Part shown: in pieces, positions 1 to 10,947 of the stretch | Layout: every line of letters starts with the position of its first letter | Numbering within the stretch: position 1 is the stretch's first letter | Source of the DNA: Aralia elata | Taxonomy: Eukaryota; Streptophyta; Magnoliopsida; Apiales; Araliaceae | Assembly: GCA_034770075.1 (NCBI GenBank) | Contig: CM068382.1 | Location: 85,342,643 to 85,406,642, forward strand | Length of the DNA: 64,000 bases | Direction: 5' to 3' | Notes under the pieces: generated by a model | Databases searched by the model: none | Seen by the model: the letters and a program-made list of their open reading frames with translations, nothing else | What the model was told of the DNA's origin: nothing | Made by a program: the position numbers and the translations under genes

Positions 1-402
1 ATTAGGTAGTGTAAAACCGAATTTATAGGGGCGTCATAATATTTGTTTAAAAAAATTAAATAAATACAAACCATATATAATTGTCTACTATAATTAATAT
101 TATATTATTTTATCAACCATTTTATTATTTATAAAATTCCTTTAGCTCATTAATCATACTTTTTCGATCAAAGTTTGTAAACATTATCATAGGGTTAGTA
201 AGTTAATTTGTGAAATTTTTAAAAATATTTCATAATCATTAAATATAAAATGAATAAGAAATTAAAATTATGCTATTTGAAAAATAAACCCGTGTTTCAC
301 ACTTGATTTTTTAATCTTCGGTATAGGCTTAAAATTTAACTACAACTAAAATATTTTTTAAAATCTCCCTAAATTTATTTTAAGACAATCTAAGTAACTA
401 CT
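1..402. other. AT-rich spacer, repeat-derived
   Basis: No coding potential is visible. The stretch at about 130-300 resembles 3300-3450: both share a segment around AAAGTTTGTA, a run like AAAATATTTCATAAT and the sequence AAAAATAAACCCGTG. It therefore looks like a decayed second copy of the Helitron-like 3' region described at 3440-3467. Its hairpin (CCCGTGTTTCACACTT) has lost pairing and no CTAG follows. Confidence 0.4.
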
Positions 403-2391
403 TCTAGACACCCAAATTTTGCACTTCGTATACTAACCCTGACAGGAGGGCAAATTCGTCAAATGAACCGGCCTGCGAGAGCAAAGGATGGACAAGTACG
501 AACACTCGACGCCACCGCGACGATTTACAACCGAAACCGACGTGACAACAAGGCTATCCGAAATGAGCATTCCCGAATGATGTGGCACGTCTCCCAGTAA
601 TTCTCGGACTGCAAAATACGAGCCTGTCGGCGAAAACCGACGTCACGACACGAGAAGCGAGGCGTAACACGAAAATCGAGAAAGTCAAGCCAGCCAGCCG
701 CGGATTGATCTGCGGCCAATAAGTGCGCATTTTGAAAACACGGAACTCGAAACACGGAAACCGAAAATCAGCTGAGTGGATGGGTGGCGGCCAGCCAGCC
801 GCAGATCAATCTGCGGCTGGCTCTGGCCAGCCTATTTCAGCTCATTCCTTCATTCAGCATCCAGAGTTGGACAACGGCGGAAGAAGAAAGAAAAAGAGGA
901 AGATTCAGCAGCAAGAACAACAGCGAGAAATGAGAGAAAAGAGAGAAAAATGAGGAATTATACCTCTTTTGTTAGATTGTATCATATATAATTTCTACCA
1001 TATTCAATATATGAGTTTATACGCATCGTGGTGTCATTTGCAAGGTGAAAAAGAATCCTTTTTATAACAGTTTTGTTATATCATTTTGATAAGTTTTGTC
1101 ATTTGGATTATATTAGATGTAGTCTTTTCTTGTACATTATTGAGGATACAAGGATTGAGGATTATTAGTGAGGGTTCCAACGGAACAAAATTCTTCCTAA
1201 TGGCCCGATGATATCCATTTGGTGATTTTTAGCTTGTTTAATTTTTGTAGTATCCATTTCGTGGGTGTGTATAAATTGTGGATGTGAGCCTAGGAACGCG
1301 ACCCCGTGATCCAAATCCGATGATGGATAATTTTGGTGTATGTAATCCTTTATTGTAAATTGTAATCGTCGGGCCTTAAAACGATACCAAGTTGAAAATC
1401 GGGTTTAAGGCCCCCGAAATAGTGAAATATGTGCTTGTGGGCGTTTGGGGTTATTTTGATGGCTTACATGCCCATGAATAGCCCCAATGCATTTTAATGC
1501 TTGATTTGATTTACGACCTAAAATTGATTTCGAAGTTAAACGATGAAGATTTTCGTAAAATCAATCAAATTAGGTTATTAGCATCACGAGGTTTAAAATT
1601 AGAAGTGTTAATGAATGTCGATTCCTATTCAAACGAGAAGGATAAAGAAAAGTCGTTTCCAAACGTCACAAAAAATGGTTTTATAAAATAGATAACGTTT
1701 TATTAAACCTTGGTGCATAGGGTAGAAGAGATCCTAGAAGTTGCCCATCATCTTTACGAAAGCAATGTATAGATCTCGATTCATATTTTGATGAAGGTTT
1801 AAAAACTCTTGTTTTGCCAAAACGACACCTAATGAAAAATCTCATAGCTTTTGACAATTAAAATCAAACCTTTCTCATAAAGCTTTCTCGTATAGGCCGA
1901 AGACATTCTAAAACATTCTCAAAATAAAACACGTTTTTTCATAAAACACCAAATGTCTCTTTTTCATGCAAAACTCACCACAACATTCACATAGGCACAC
2001 ACACACGCGCGCGCATACACACACATTTCATGAATTAAAGGATAGGAAAGCATCGAGATTGCAGTAACCGTGTTTCACGGAAGTCGGGGGGTGCCTAACA
2101 CCTTCCCATCGCTTAAGCAATTCCCCGAACTCTATGAATCTCGGTTTACAGACCAATTAATTCGGAGTCACACATGAGCCAGCGATTTACGAAAACGAAA
2201 CTCGGATGAGTTGGTACATCCATTTCAAATATACCAACTGGCGACTCTGGTTAATTGGCTCATCATAAAAAACGATCTTTCAAAACTCCGTCGACACTCG
2301 TGCCGACCTTTTCCAAAAAATCATCTAATAAAAAGGCTAAAATTGGAAAGGGCAAATATCGCGACGGAAGCGATTCCTCCCGGCGTCGACA
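403..2391 (+). mobile_element. Solo LTR of a Tat/Ogre-like Ty3 retrotransposon
   Basis: The segment runs from TCTAGACACCCAAATTTTGC to GGCGTCGACA. It is similar along its length to the reverse complement of the LTRs at 6792-8928 and 22838-24965, but clearly more diverged. It is flanked by identical 5-bp repeats CTACT (398-402 and 2392-2396). No primer-binding site, gag or pol lies on either side, so it is a solo LTR left by recombination between the two LTRs of a former full element. Its orientation is opposite to the intact element further right. It keeps the GCCGCAGAT-type palindromes (about 691-717 and 791-820) and a CA/CG dinucleotide run near 1990-2020. Short reading frames inside it are not genes. 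Confidence 0.9.
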
Positions 2392-2396
2392 CTACT

Positions 2397-3439
2397 AATA
2401 AAAACCAAACTCAATAGGACTCATTTATATATATTCTATGAAGATTTTGATTGATTCCTATAATTGTGTTTCAACCCCAAAAGAATATGATCATGGCGTA
2501 CATTATAAGATTTTAATAATAAATACTAAAATAATAAAATAAAACTAAATTATATGCAATTAGTAAGTTAAGTTGTGAAATTAATAATTAATAGTTAATG
2601 TTAGTAGGACCATAAACCAAAATTCTTTTTATGGTCCTACTAACTTTAATGTTAACTTATTATTCTACAATAAGTTTATTCTATAGTTCTTTAATTACTT
2701 AGTCATACAGTAAATTTTAACTTTAAAAACATGTTTAAAATTTTACTTTACTCAACTTTAAACTCTAAATAACTAAATATTAAAAATATAAGAAAAATAT
2801 TATGATTACATAATAACTAATATAGAAGACATTTAGTTAATTAATGTTAAAAATAATTATGACTTATATATTGTGATTAAACTTTAGTTAATTTTTAAAA
2901 CTAAAAGTCATAATGGTCACTTATTATTTTACAACAATTTTATTCCCAAATAACTATATATTAAAAATATAGAAAAAATATTATGATAAAATAATAATTA
3001 ATATTAAAAAGTGTAATATATATTACAAAATAAATTAATGATTAAACTTTAACTACTAATTTTATTTCGGATATGAGATATTTGGTTAATGAATGTTAGA
3101 AAAAAAAATCTCACTTATATATAGTTATTAAAATTTAAGTTACCATTAAAAACAAAAAACCATGATGACAACTTATTAATGTACCACAATTTTATGTCAA
3201 AAGATTGAAAATAAAAACTTAATATTAAATTTAAAAATTATATAAATTGAATATTAAATTAAAAAAATAAAATAAACATATTGCTAATATATATTGAATT
3301 ACAAGTTTTTGATAATTGTTTGTTTGAGCAAAGTTTGTAGTCATTTTATAATAAGTTAAATTAAAATTCAGAAAAATATTTCATAATTATTATATATAGA
3401 ATAAATAAGAAATTAAAAATAATTTATCTAAAAAATAAA
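2397..3439. repeat. AT-rich region with diverged repeats
   Basis: There is no gene here. Related blocks recur about every 250-266 bp: CTTATTATTCTACAATA near 2655, CTTATTATTTTACAACA near 2921 and CTTATTAATGTACCACA near 3171, each with similar surrounding AT-rich sequence. This looks like an old, degenerate tandem array, possibly the body of the Helitron-like element whose 3' end follows. Confidence 0.4.
2600..2644. repeat. 18-bp inverted repeat with short loop
   Basis: The arm GTTAGTAGGACCATAAA at about 2600-2616 is matched by its reverse complement ending at 2644, with a loop of roughly 10 bases. It could be a foldback remnant. No function is evident. Confidence 0.6.
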
Positions 3440-3467
3440 CCCGTGCTTCGCATGGGCACTTAGCTAG
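3440..3467 (+). mobile_element. Helitron-like 3' terminus
   Basis: The segment holds a hairpin CCCGTGC-TTC-GCATGGG (one G:T pair). Seven bases after it comes CTAG (3464-3467), followed by T. A short GC-rich hairpin just before a terminal CTRR, with insertion between A and T, is the known signature of Helitron 3' ends. The 5' end (TC...) is not identified, so the size is unknown and no Rep/helicase ORF is present. The element would be non-autonomous. Confidence 0.45.
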
Positions 3468-3569
3468 TGGAATGTAATATCGAAGAGAAAGAAAATGGGT
3501 TCGACCGTGATTATATAGTAGTGCTAATTTCTCCTCTTAAGAATGCAAATAAGTTATGAAAATTTAATA

Positions 3570-3819
3570 CTCTTTCCGTTCTAAAATATAAAATTATTAT
3601 TGACTTTTTGAAGTCAAATATAGAAAATTTCAAATTCAAACTCGACATATTTATTTAATTGAGTCAATATAATGATAAATAAATATTATAAAGTTTTTAA
3701 AAAATATTACTAATAATAATATTTATTATTTTGTAATTTTTAATAAGTTTTATCAATTTTTAGTTTGAAAATATTTTAATTAAAAATAATTATAATCTTA
3801 TGATTTATATCGGAGGAAG
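3570..3819. mobile_element. Stowaway-type MITE (about 250 bp)
   Basis: The left end CTCTTTCCGTTCTAAAATAT and the right end ATATCGGAGGAAG are imperfect terminal inverted repeats of the CTCCCTCCGT type. They are flanked by TA dinucleotides at 3568-3569 and 3820-3821. Size, AT-richness and TA target sites fit Stowaway (Tc1/mariner-related) MITEs. There is no ORF. Confidence 0.75.
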
Positions 3820-4215
3820 TATCTTGCAGCTATGCCCATGAAGCTTGCCAAGGTTGTGTTAGTTTTCTAGAGCTTTGGTGCTGCTTTTATAGGGTTGATG
3901 TTGCTTTTATAGGGCTGTACCTCCAGCGTTAAGAGCTTAATTATCCCTTGGTTGTCTTTTCATTTTTTGGTGGGATGTTTCGTATTCAGCGTCGGGCCTT
4001 ATGTCTACCAGCGTCGGGCTTTTGTTATGAATTGTCCAAGTAATTTTGGGCTCATCAATCTTTGTATTATCTTGCAGTTTTATACATTTCTTTTACATTA
4101 ATATATTTACATTTTTTTTAGGAAAAAAACAAACAGACTCTTACTAAGACTTCCCAAGTATGGAGCCATATCCGAACACAGAATATTAGTCAATTGTCGC
4201 TATATCGCATATTAT
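3820..4215. other. Unassigned spacer
   Basis: There is no ORF of note. Two short direct repeats are seen (TGCTTTTATAGGG twice near 3880-3920, and CAGCGTCGGGC twice near 3988-4020). The texture could be the 3' tail of a LINE, but nothing proves it. Confidence 0.3.
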
Positions 4216-4665
4216 TAAGTTTCATGTTATTATATTATAATTTGATTATAGAAATACATTTCATCTTAAGAGTTTATGAGAAATTTGGACAAGGGGCTAG
4301 GTAAGGTATATATTAAGTTTCATGTTATTCCCTCCGTCCCAAATTAATTGCATTTCTAGGACTTTTTAAAGTCAAATTGACTATTTTTAAAACTAATCTT
4401 TTTACTATTTTTGCTAACATATAGGTGAAGATATTATAACCAAAAGAAAGTATATACAATTTATTACTAATTTCAATTTTTATAATTTTAGAAATATATT
4501 TATATATGCTTAATTATTAATTTTAAAAATAGTCAATTTGACTTAAAAAAGTCTTAGAAAAATAATTAATTTGGGACGAAGAGAGTATTTTATTACGATT
4601 CGATTCTATAGATACAATTTATCCTAGGATCTTAGGGAAAAATTGGGGAAAGGGCTAGAGAGGGA
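4216..4665. repeat. About 100-bp tandem duplication, second copy split by a MITE
   Basis: The segment beginning TTAAGTTTCATGTTAT at about 4217 and ending near AAGGGGCTAGG (4303) recurs at about 4312. The second copy is interrupted by the MITE at 4328-4585 and resumes to GGAAAGGGCTAG near 4650. The copies have diverged, so the duplication is old and came before the MITE insertion. Confidence 0.6.
4328..4585. mobile_element. Stowaway-type MITE (about 258 bp)
   Basis: The left end TTCCCTCCGTCCCAAATTAA and right end TTAATTTGGGACGAAGAGAG form good terminal inverted repeats. The TA target duplication is at 4326-4327 and 4586-4587. A second inverted pair just inside (AGGACTTTTTAAAGTC and GACTTAAAAAAGTCTT) extends the stem. 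The termini are better preserved than those of the MITE at 3570-3819. Confidence 0.85.
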
Positions 4666-5619
4666 GGGGAGTATCGCGACCTTGTATAAAGGGAGAGACA
4701 TTTACTATTAGACTATTACCTTTTGTCTAAATTTTATGTAGGCTATTACCTTTTGTCTAAGTTTTATATTAATGAATGGATACGAGACTGTAAATTAGAA
4801 ATAATATTACTAATTACATAAAATGAAAATCTCATAATATAATGAGTACATACATAAGAAGTTGTCAACCTTTTGCTCAAATATGAACCATTTATTTTTT
4901 TAAGTAATATTAAGGGTCTCAAATTTTTTGTTTCAAATGACGTGACTTTGAATATTTTATTAATAATTTATGGCATAACCAATCATATAAAATCTGCCAA
5001 ACCAATGTTATAGTGACACATTATTTGAGACATTTTTTGAGACAAAAAATTTAAGACTCCAAGTATCACCCTTATTTTTTCTAAATATCCTATATTATTA
5101 TTATTATCTTTTCAATTTAGGGTTCTAAAGGAGTATTTGAGAGAAAGTGACCAAGGGGAAAATTATGAGAGAAGATGGAGAAAATTTATCCTTGTTATGC
5201 AACACCTAAACTAACTCTAACTTGGGATAAATTTAAATATGTGACTATGAATAGTAAAACATAATATATTATCACTATACTATCACATTTAATTTTAAAT
5301 ATGAAGCATTTGATAGCCAACTTCCCTCGATGTTTGATTTGATGCTCAATAGATTAAAATTCATCACAAAATTCTATTAATTGACAAACACATACTCAGT
5401 TTAATTATCTATAAAATTCTAATTGCAATCATTATTCTTACTTTAGCACGAGTCATTAGTCATAGACTACTTTAGTGGTGAGGATTTGTAATCACTTATT
5501 ACACAAATGCTAAAATGAAGAAAAAAAAGGTGTCAAATATGCACATATAATGAATTGATGACTTACATGTTAATTTAAATTAAAAAAAGATAAAAAAGAA
5601 AAATATTTTCTCTTTTTCC
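4666..5619. other. AT-rich spacer, nothing recognised
   Basis: It is AT-rich with many stops in all frames. A direct repeat GGCTATTACCTTTTGTCTAA occurs around 4710-4760. No gene, RNA or element termini are seen. Confidence 0.4.
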
Positions 5620-6160
5620 TTGCCCTTTGAGGAGGACTATATGATTGCTTTAATTCGATACCATTTTGTTAGCTATTCCTATTTCAATATCTCTAAGGAA
5701 TGTGCAATAACTGTAAACTATTATCTTCCACTATCATTAAAAGTGTTTGCATGTCAATATTTTTCAAGATTAAATGCGGCCCGTCTACATATCACATTAA
5801 TTAAAAAAGTCACTATCATTAAAAAGTGTTTGGCTAAAATCTCTAGGAATTTCCTTTGGGGATATTCTGCATGCAACATCTCGAAAATGGCATGCAATTA
5901 ATTGGGACACAGTTACTAAATCCAAACGAACGAGAGGGAGGTCTAGGGATTAGGAAATCGCATGAGGCAGGCTAATCTTGCTTTTTTCATGAACCTGGTT
6001 TGGCGTATATGGGAAACGCCAGATTCTCTTTTAGCTGTAGCTTTAAAACATAAGTACTTTAAACTGTCCCCTTCTATTTGGCAGGCAAGCTCAAACCAAA
6101 ATCAACCAGATCGAGCAGGACTTGAAAATGTTTAGTCCGTGCTCTGGATAGTGGGTAAAA
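5620..6160 (+). pseudogene. LINE (non-LTR retrotransposon) ORF2 C-terminal fragment
   Basis: Short stretches in shifting frames match the region after reverse transcriptase in plant L1-type LINEs. Residues of the type KISRNFLWG occur near 5840-5865. A WDTVTKSKR-like segment and a GGLGIRK motif follow at about 5905-5965. ANLAFFMNLVWRIW and then LKHKYF and IWQASS occur at about 5970-6090. These correspond to the conserved 'NFLWG ... GGLGIR ... N.A...K..WR' block that precedes the zinc-binding reverse transcriptase region. Stops and at least one frameshift (near 5960) break it. No RT core, poly-A tail or TSD is seen, so this is only debris. Confidence 0.7.
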
Positions 6161-6472
6161 GGCTAGGGGATACATTAATATCCTTCCGGCATAATAAGTG
6201 TTGCGGGGAACATTCCCTTAAAAGTTTTATTCACTGGGCCTAGCTAGCTATTTGAGATCATGTTGATTGTGATCGAGTGAGGGACTTTATTGACCCCTCG
6301 ATCCCCCACCCCCCAACATCACTGGAAGATTGACATTTTAAAGAACATCCTCCATCCCTTCTCACTTGTGGAAGCATGCATGTCCTTTCAATTCCTTGCA
6401 TATCATTTGATCATCACATGAATGTTTGACATGCACCCCGTATTAATTGGCCCTTCAATAATGGGAAATGCA
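6161..6472. other. Unassigned spacer
   Basis: It holds no convincing coding sequence or element end. It may still be degraded LINE sequence. Confidence 0.3.
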
Positions 6473-6791
6473 TGAAAGTGATATGCCCTCAATCCAATTA
6501 TATTTGATGTAATAAGTATTTACTTTGTAATTTTATTTAAATATTAATAATAGTATAAAAAACATATTTTATCCATGTTAATTGATTGAATTAATAAATG
6601 TGATAAACCCATAGTTTTAGAGTAATGCTTTTAGAATCATGATGAGCATGCTAATGAGATCTAAATTCAAGAAAGCTCAAAACTAAAATGTTCCTAATTG
6701 ATGGATCACTAATAAAGGGATTACTGATTCCGGATAGATTAGTACATACTATGTTTGATCTAATGAAGATAATGACTGATCTTATAACCAT

Positions 6792-8928
6792 TGTCGACGC
6801 CGGGTTTTCGCTTCGCGTGTCCTTTTCCAATTTTAGCCTTTTGATTTAATGATTCTTTTGGAAAAGATCGGCATTGATGTCGACGGGGTTTTGAAAGATC
6901 ATTTTTTATGATGAGCCAATTAACCAGAGTCGCCAGTTGGTATATTTGAAATGGATGTACCAACTCATCCGAGTTTTCGTTTTTTATAAATCGCTGGCTC
7001 ATATGTGACTCCGAATTAATTGGTCTGCGAATCGAGATTTCATAGAGTTCGGGGGCTTGCTTAAGTGAGGGGAAGGTGTTAGGCACCCCTCGACTTCCGT
7101 GAAACACGGTTACCGCAATCTTGATGCTTTTCCTATCCTTTAATTCATAAAACGTATATGCGTGCGTGTGTGTGTGTGTGTGTGCCTAAATGAAGGTTGT
7201 GGTGAGTTTTGTATGAAAGAATCATTTGGATTTTAGGGAAAATCGTGTTTTAATTTGAGAACGCTTCGGAATATCTTTTCGGTATACACGAGAAAGCTTT
7301 ATTTCTTTATGAGAAAGGCTTGGTTTTAATTGTCCAAAACTATGAGATTTTTCATTTAAGTGTCGTTTTGGCCAAACAAGAGTTTTAAACCTTCGTTCTA
7401 AATAGGAATCGAGATCTATACGTTGCTTTCATAAAATGATGGGCAATTTCTAGAATCTCTTTAACCCTATGCACAACGGTTTAATAAAACGTCATTTTAT
7501 TTATAAAATCATTTTGTGTGATGTTTTGGAAAACGATCTTTCTTTAGCTTTCTCGTTAGATAGGAATCGATATTCATTAACATTTCTCAAATTTTAACCT
7601 CGTGATTCTAATATCCTACTTTGATTGATTTTTATGAAAATCTTATCATTTAGCTTTGAAATCAATTTCGTGTCATAAATCAAATCAAGCATAAACACGC
7701 GTCGGGGCTATTCATGGGCATGTAAGCCATCAAAATGTCCCCGAACACCAACAATCACAAATTCCACTATTTCAGGGCCTTAAGCACGATTCTCGCCTTA
7801 GCGTCATTTTAAGGCCCGACGGTTACATGTTTACAACGAAGGATTACATTGTTCCTAAATACATACGTCAAAATTTGTCCATCATCGGATGCGGACCATG
7901 GTGTCACGCTCCTAGGCTCACATCCACAATTTATCACAAACATCAAATAGATACAATAACATAACTAACAACGGATTGCTTAACGCCCCACAAGGATCCA
8001 AAATTAACAATCTACATAGATCAATTCCATCTAATGTATATATCGATATGAACGAGCAACCACCTCACCCAATGGATATCATCGGATTATTAGGAAGAAC
8101 TTTGTTCCGATGGAACCCTCTCTAATAATTCCTAATCCATTGTTCCACAATAATTTACATGAAATCTACATTTAATTCAATCAAATGACATAATAGGAAT
8201 TGGTATAATAAAAGAGATTTCACCTTGCAATTGATATCCAAATGGATGTGAACTTGTGTATTGAATAGAAGAAGAAAGTATTATGTGATACAATCAAATC
8301 ACAAGAATAATATTCCTCTCTTTTTTTCTCACTTTCTCTCCTATTTTTGTAGCAAAATCTCACTATTTTCTCTCTATTTCCGTGCTTATGTGCTGCTGCT
8401 GGAATTTCCTTCTTCTCCACAATTGCTGAAACTTGCTGAACCTCCTGTATGCTGCCCGAAGCGGCTTAAATAGGCTGGCCAGAGCCAGCCGCAGATCTAT
8501 CTGCGGCTGGCCGCAGATGGATCTGCGGCTGGCCAGCTGGCACGCCTCCCATCGCACTCACAGCTGGTAGTGCTGATTTCCTGGTTTCCGTGCTGGCGCA
8601 CCCACTTGGCCGCAGATCTATCCGCGGCTGGCGGGCTTGACTTTCTCGATTCTCGTGCCACGCCTCGATTTTAGTACCGCAACGTCGGTTTTCGCTGACA
8701 GGCTCGTATTCCGCAGTCCGGGAACTTCCGGGAGACGTGCCACCTCATTCGGAAATGCCTGCCTCGAACGATCATGCTGTCACGTCGACTTGGGCTGCCC
8801 AAATCATTGCGGCGGTGCCGGGCGCTCGCCCTTGTGCCCGCTCCTTTGCTTCCGCAAGCCGGTTCAATTGTCGATTTCGCCCTCCTGTCATGGTTAGTAG
8901 AAGGAAACGCAAAATTTGGGTGTCTACA
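6792..8928 (-). repeat. 3' LTR of the Tat element
   Basis: The LTR is 2137 bp. In the element's sense direction it starts TGTAGACACCCAAATTTTGC and ends CCCGGCGTCGACA. It is nearly identical to the partner LTR at 22838-24965, with roughly seven substitutions and several one- or two-base indels by eye. It contains a GT microsatellite (about 7160-7183), the palindromic GCCGCAGAT motifs (8485-8533 and about 8612-8636), and at 6925-6935 an 11-base copy of the start of the PBS. Open frames in it are chance. Confidence 0.92.
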
Positions 8929-8944
8929 GCTGCCCCTCTTTATC
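8929..8944 (-). promoter_or_regulatory. Polypurine tract of the Tat element
   Basis: On the minus strand, GATAAAGAGGGGCAGC directly precedes the LTR start TGTAGACACC. The purine run AAAGAGGGG is the expected primer for plus-strand DNA synthesis. Its position supports the minus-strand orientation. Confidence 0.8.
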
Positions 8945-9159
8945 ATGTTTATGAAATGATAAATGAAATGAACAGGATAAAGAATAGACACTCGATGCAT
9001 GAATGACAGTGTGTAAGAATGACAGTGCATACATGATGTCTCACACATATAGCTTATGATGCAACATAAGATGTAATGCATGCAAGACATTCGTAAGAGT
9101 GTCAATGTATCAACCCCTTGACCGTGTTTGTTAGTCTTTGGGTTCGCTCTTTCAATCTA

Positions 9160-10188
9160 TCGCCTCGTTCGGGGCCGGGTATCGTCGCCGGTCACCCATC
9201 GCGTAACCCCCGGTTATCGTCGCCGGTCGGTCCTCTGTCGGAGCCGGTTATCGTCGCCGGATATCCATCTCGTGATCGCCGGTTATCGTCGCCGGTCGAT
9301 CGTCATGTCGGGGCCGGGTATCGTCGCCGGTCACCCATCTCGTAACCTCCGGTTATCGTCGCCGGTCGGTTATCTTGTCGGAGCCGGTTATCGTCGCCGG
9401 TCATCCATCTCGTGATCACCGGTTATCGTCGCCGGTCGATCGTCATGTCAGGGCCGGGTATCGTCGCCGGTCACCCATCTCGTAACCCCCGGTTATCGTC
9501 GCCGGTTGGTTATCTGTCGGAGCCGGTTATCGTCACCGGACATCCATCTCGTGATCGCCGGTTATCGTCGCCGGTCGATCGTCTCGTCGGGGCCGGGTAT
9601 CGTCGCCGGTCACCCATCTTGTAACCCCCGGTTATCGTCGCCGGTCGGTTATCTTGTCGGAGCCGGTTATCGTCGCCGGACATCCATCTCGTGATCGCCG
9701 GTTATCGTCGCCGGTCGGTCGTCATGTCGGGGCCGGGTATCGTCGCCGGTCACCCATCTCGTAACCCCCCGGTTATCGTCGCCGGTCGGTTATCTGTCGG
9801 AGCCGGTTATCGTCGCCGGACATCCATCTCGTGATCGCCGGTTATCGTCGCCGGTCGATCGTCATGTCGGGGCCGGGTATCGTCGCCGGTCACCCATTTC
9901 GTAACCCCCGGTTATCGTCGCCGGTCGGTTATCTGTCGGAGCCGGTTATCGTCGCCGGACATCCATCTCGTGATCGCCGGTTATCGTCGCCGGTCGATCG
10001 TCATGTCGGGGCCGGGTATCGTCGCCGGTCACCCATCTCGTAACCCCCGGTTATCGTCGCCGGTCGGTTATCTGTCGGAGCCGGTTATCGTCGCCGGACA
10101 TCCATCTCGTGATCGACGGTTATCGTCGCCGGTCGATCGTTTCGTCGGGGCCGGGTATCGTCGCCGGTCACCCATCTCGTAACCTTTT
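9160..10188. repeat. 139-bp GC-rich tandem array with 35-bp subrepeats
   Basis: About seven copies of a 139-bp unit are present; homologous points fall at 9831, 9970 and 10109. Each unit is four related blocks of about 35 bp built on CCGGTTATCGTCGCCGG, with linkers that alternate (GTCATGTCGG, CACCCATCTCGTAACC, GGTTATCTGTCGGAG, CATCCATCTCGTGATCG). This is a higher-order repeat. It lies between the tail of the antisense genes and the polypurine tract, where Tat elements are known to carry variable tandem repeats that can seed satellites. Long open frames through it (repeated RRRS and IVAGHPS) come from repetition, not coding. Confidence 0.92.
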
Positions 10189-10238
10189 CACTTCAACACG
10201 TCAAATGGCTGCAAGGGAGCAAGGTGGGACCCACCAGG

Positions 10239-10307
10239 GCCAGCCGCAGATGGATCTGCGACCAGCCGCAGATGGATCTGCGGCCAGCCGCAGATACATC
10301 TGCGGCC
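10239..10307. repeat. Cluster of three CAGCCGCAGAT palindromes
   Basis: Three adjacent near-palindromes have the form AGCCGCAGATNNATCTGCGG (one with GCGACC). The same palindrome occurs in both LTRs (8485-8533) and in the solo LTR (791-820). Each could fold into a 9-10-bp stem in RNA or cruciform DNA. Its role is unknown. Confidence 0.7.
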
Positions 10308-10799
10308 ATGATCGGGCCTTAAATCCAACGCGGCTCCTCCAGATCTGTCACTTTCAACTTGTAATCCAAAGAGATTCTCTCGATTTTTCTTGTTCGCAAG
10401 GGCTTTTTGTCGATTTTTTCAACTTTCCTGCAAAAACTGTTCCGGTAGGATTGATCTACACGCTACAGGTAACACTTTGACCGGTCACTTTTCAATTTCG
10501 TCAATGTTTTGCTATACATTTGACTATTTACATGTTTAAAGATAAAATGTATGCTCTACAATGCTATGTAATGTACCATCATATATACATGCTATGTATC
10601 AACTATGTGAGTCCTATTTTATGTTCATGAGGCGTGGAGGGGGTCCCCACATATTGTTATTCCTTTTCTGCAATAAAATCATGCATTACATGCTGTAATT
10701 ACATATATGAATGCAATTTAGATCTGTTTGAGATTTTGATTGATGGAAAACACGTTTGGCTTATGCCTGGGATGTTCAATTTACAAACGGAACTCTGCC

Positions 10800-10801
<2 letters not shown>

Positions 10802-10837
<36 letters not shown>
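10802..10837. repeat. Homopolymer of 36 T
   Basis: An uninterrupted T run lies about 110 bases upstream of the first antisense gene. In the element's sense direction it is a poly-A run. It could be a poly-A tail captured with inserted RNA-derived DNA, or a nucleosome-excluding tract before the antisense gene. The sequence does not decide. Confidence 0.8.
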
Positions 10838-10842
<5 letters not shown>

Positions 10843-10947
10843 GCATCATGTTGCATTAATCATATGATGAGGCTAGAAATTTAGAATGCTCATTACATAA
10901 ATTTTAAAAGGAAACTTACCTTCTTTCTCGCCCGTTCTATTCCAGCT

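Noticed and set aside
8671..9105. 144-codon minus-strand frame at the LTR/internal border
   Set aside because: It runs across the LTR end and polypurine tract and has no motif; it is chance.
9160..10188. CRISPR-like direct repeats
   Set aside because: Units are contiguous, without unique spacers, in a plant retrotransposon.
9118..10480. Long plus-strand open frames with repeated RRRS and IVAGHPS peptides
   Set aside because: They follow the 139-bp GC-rich tandem array in several frames at once; repetition and lack of AT stops explain them.
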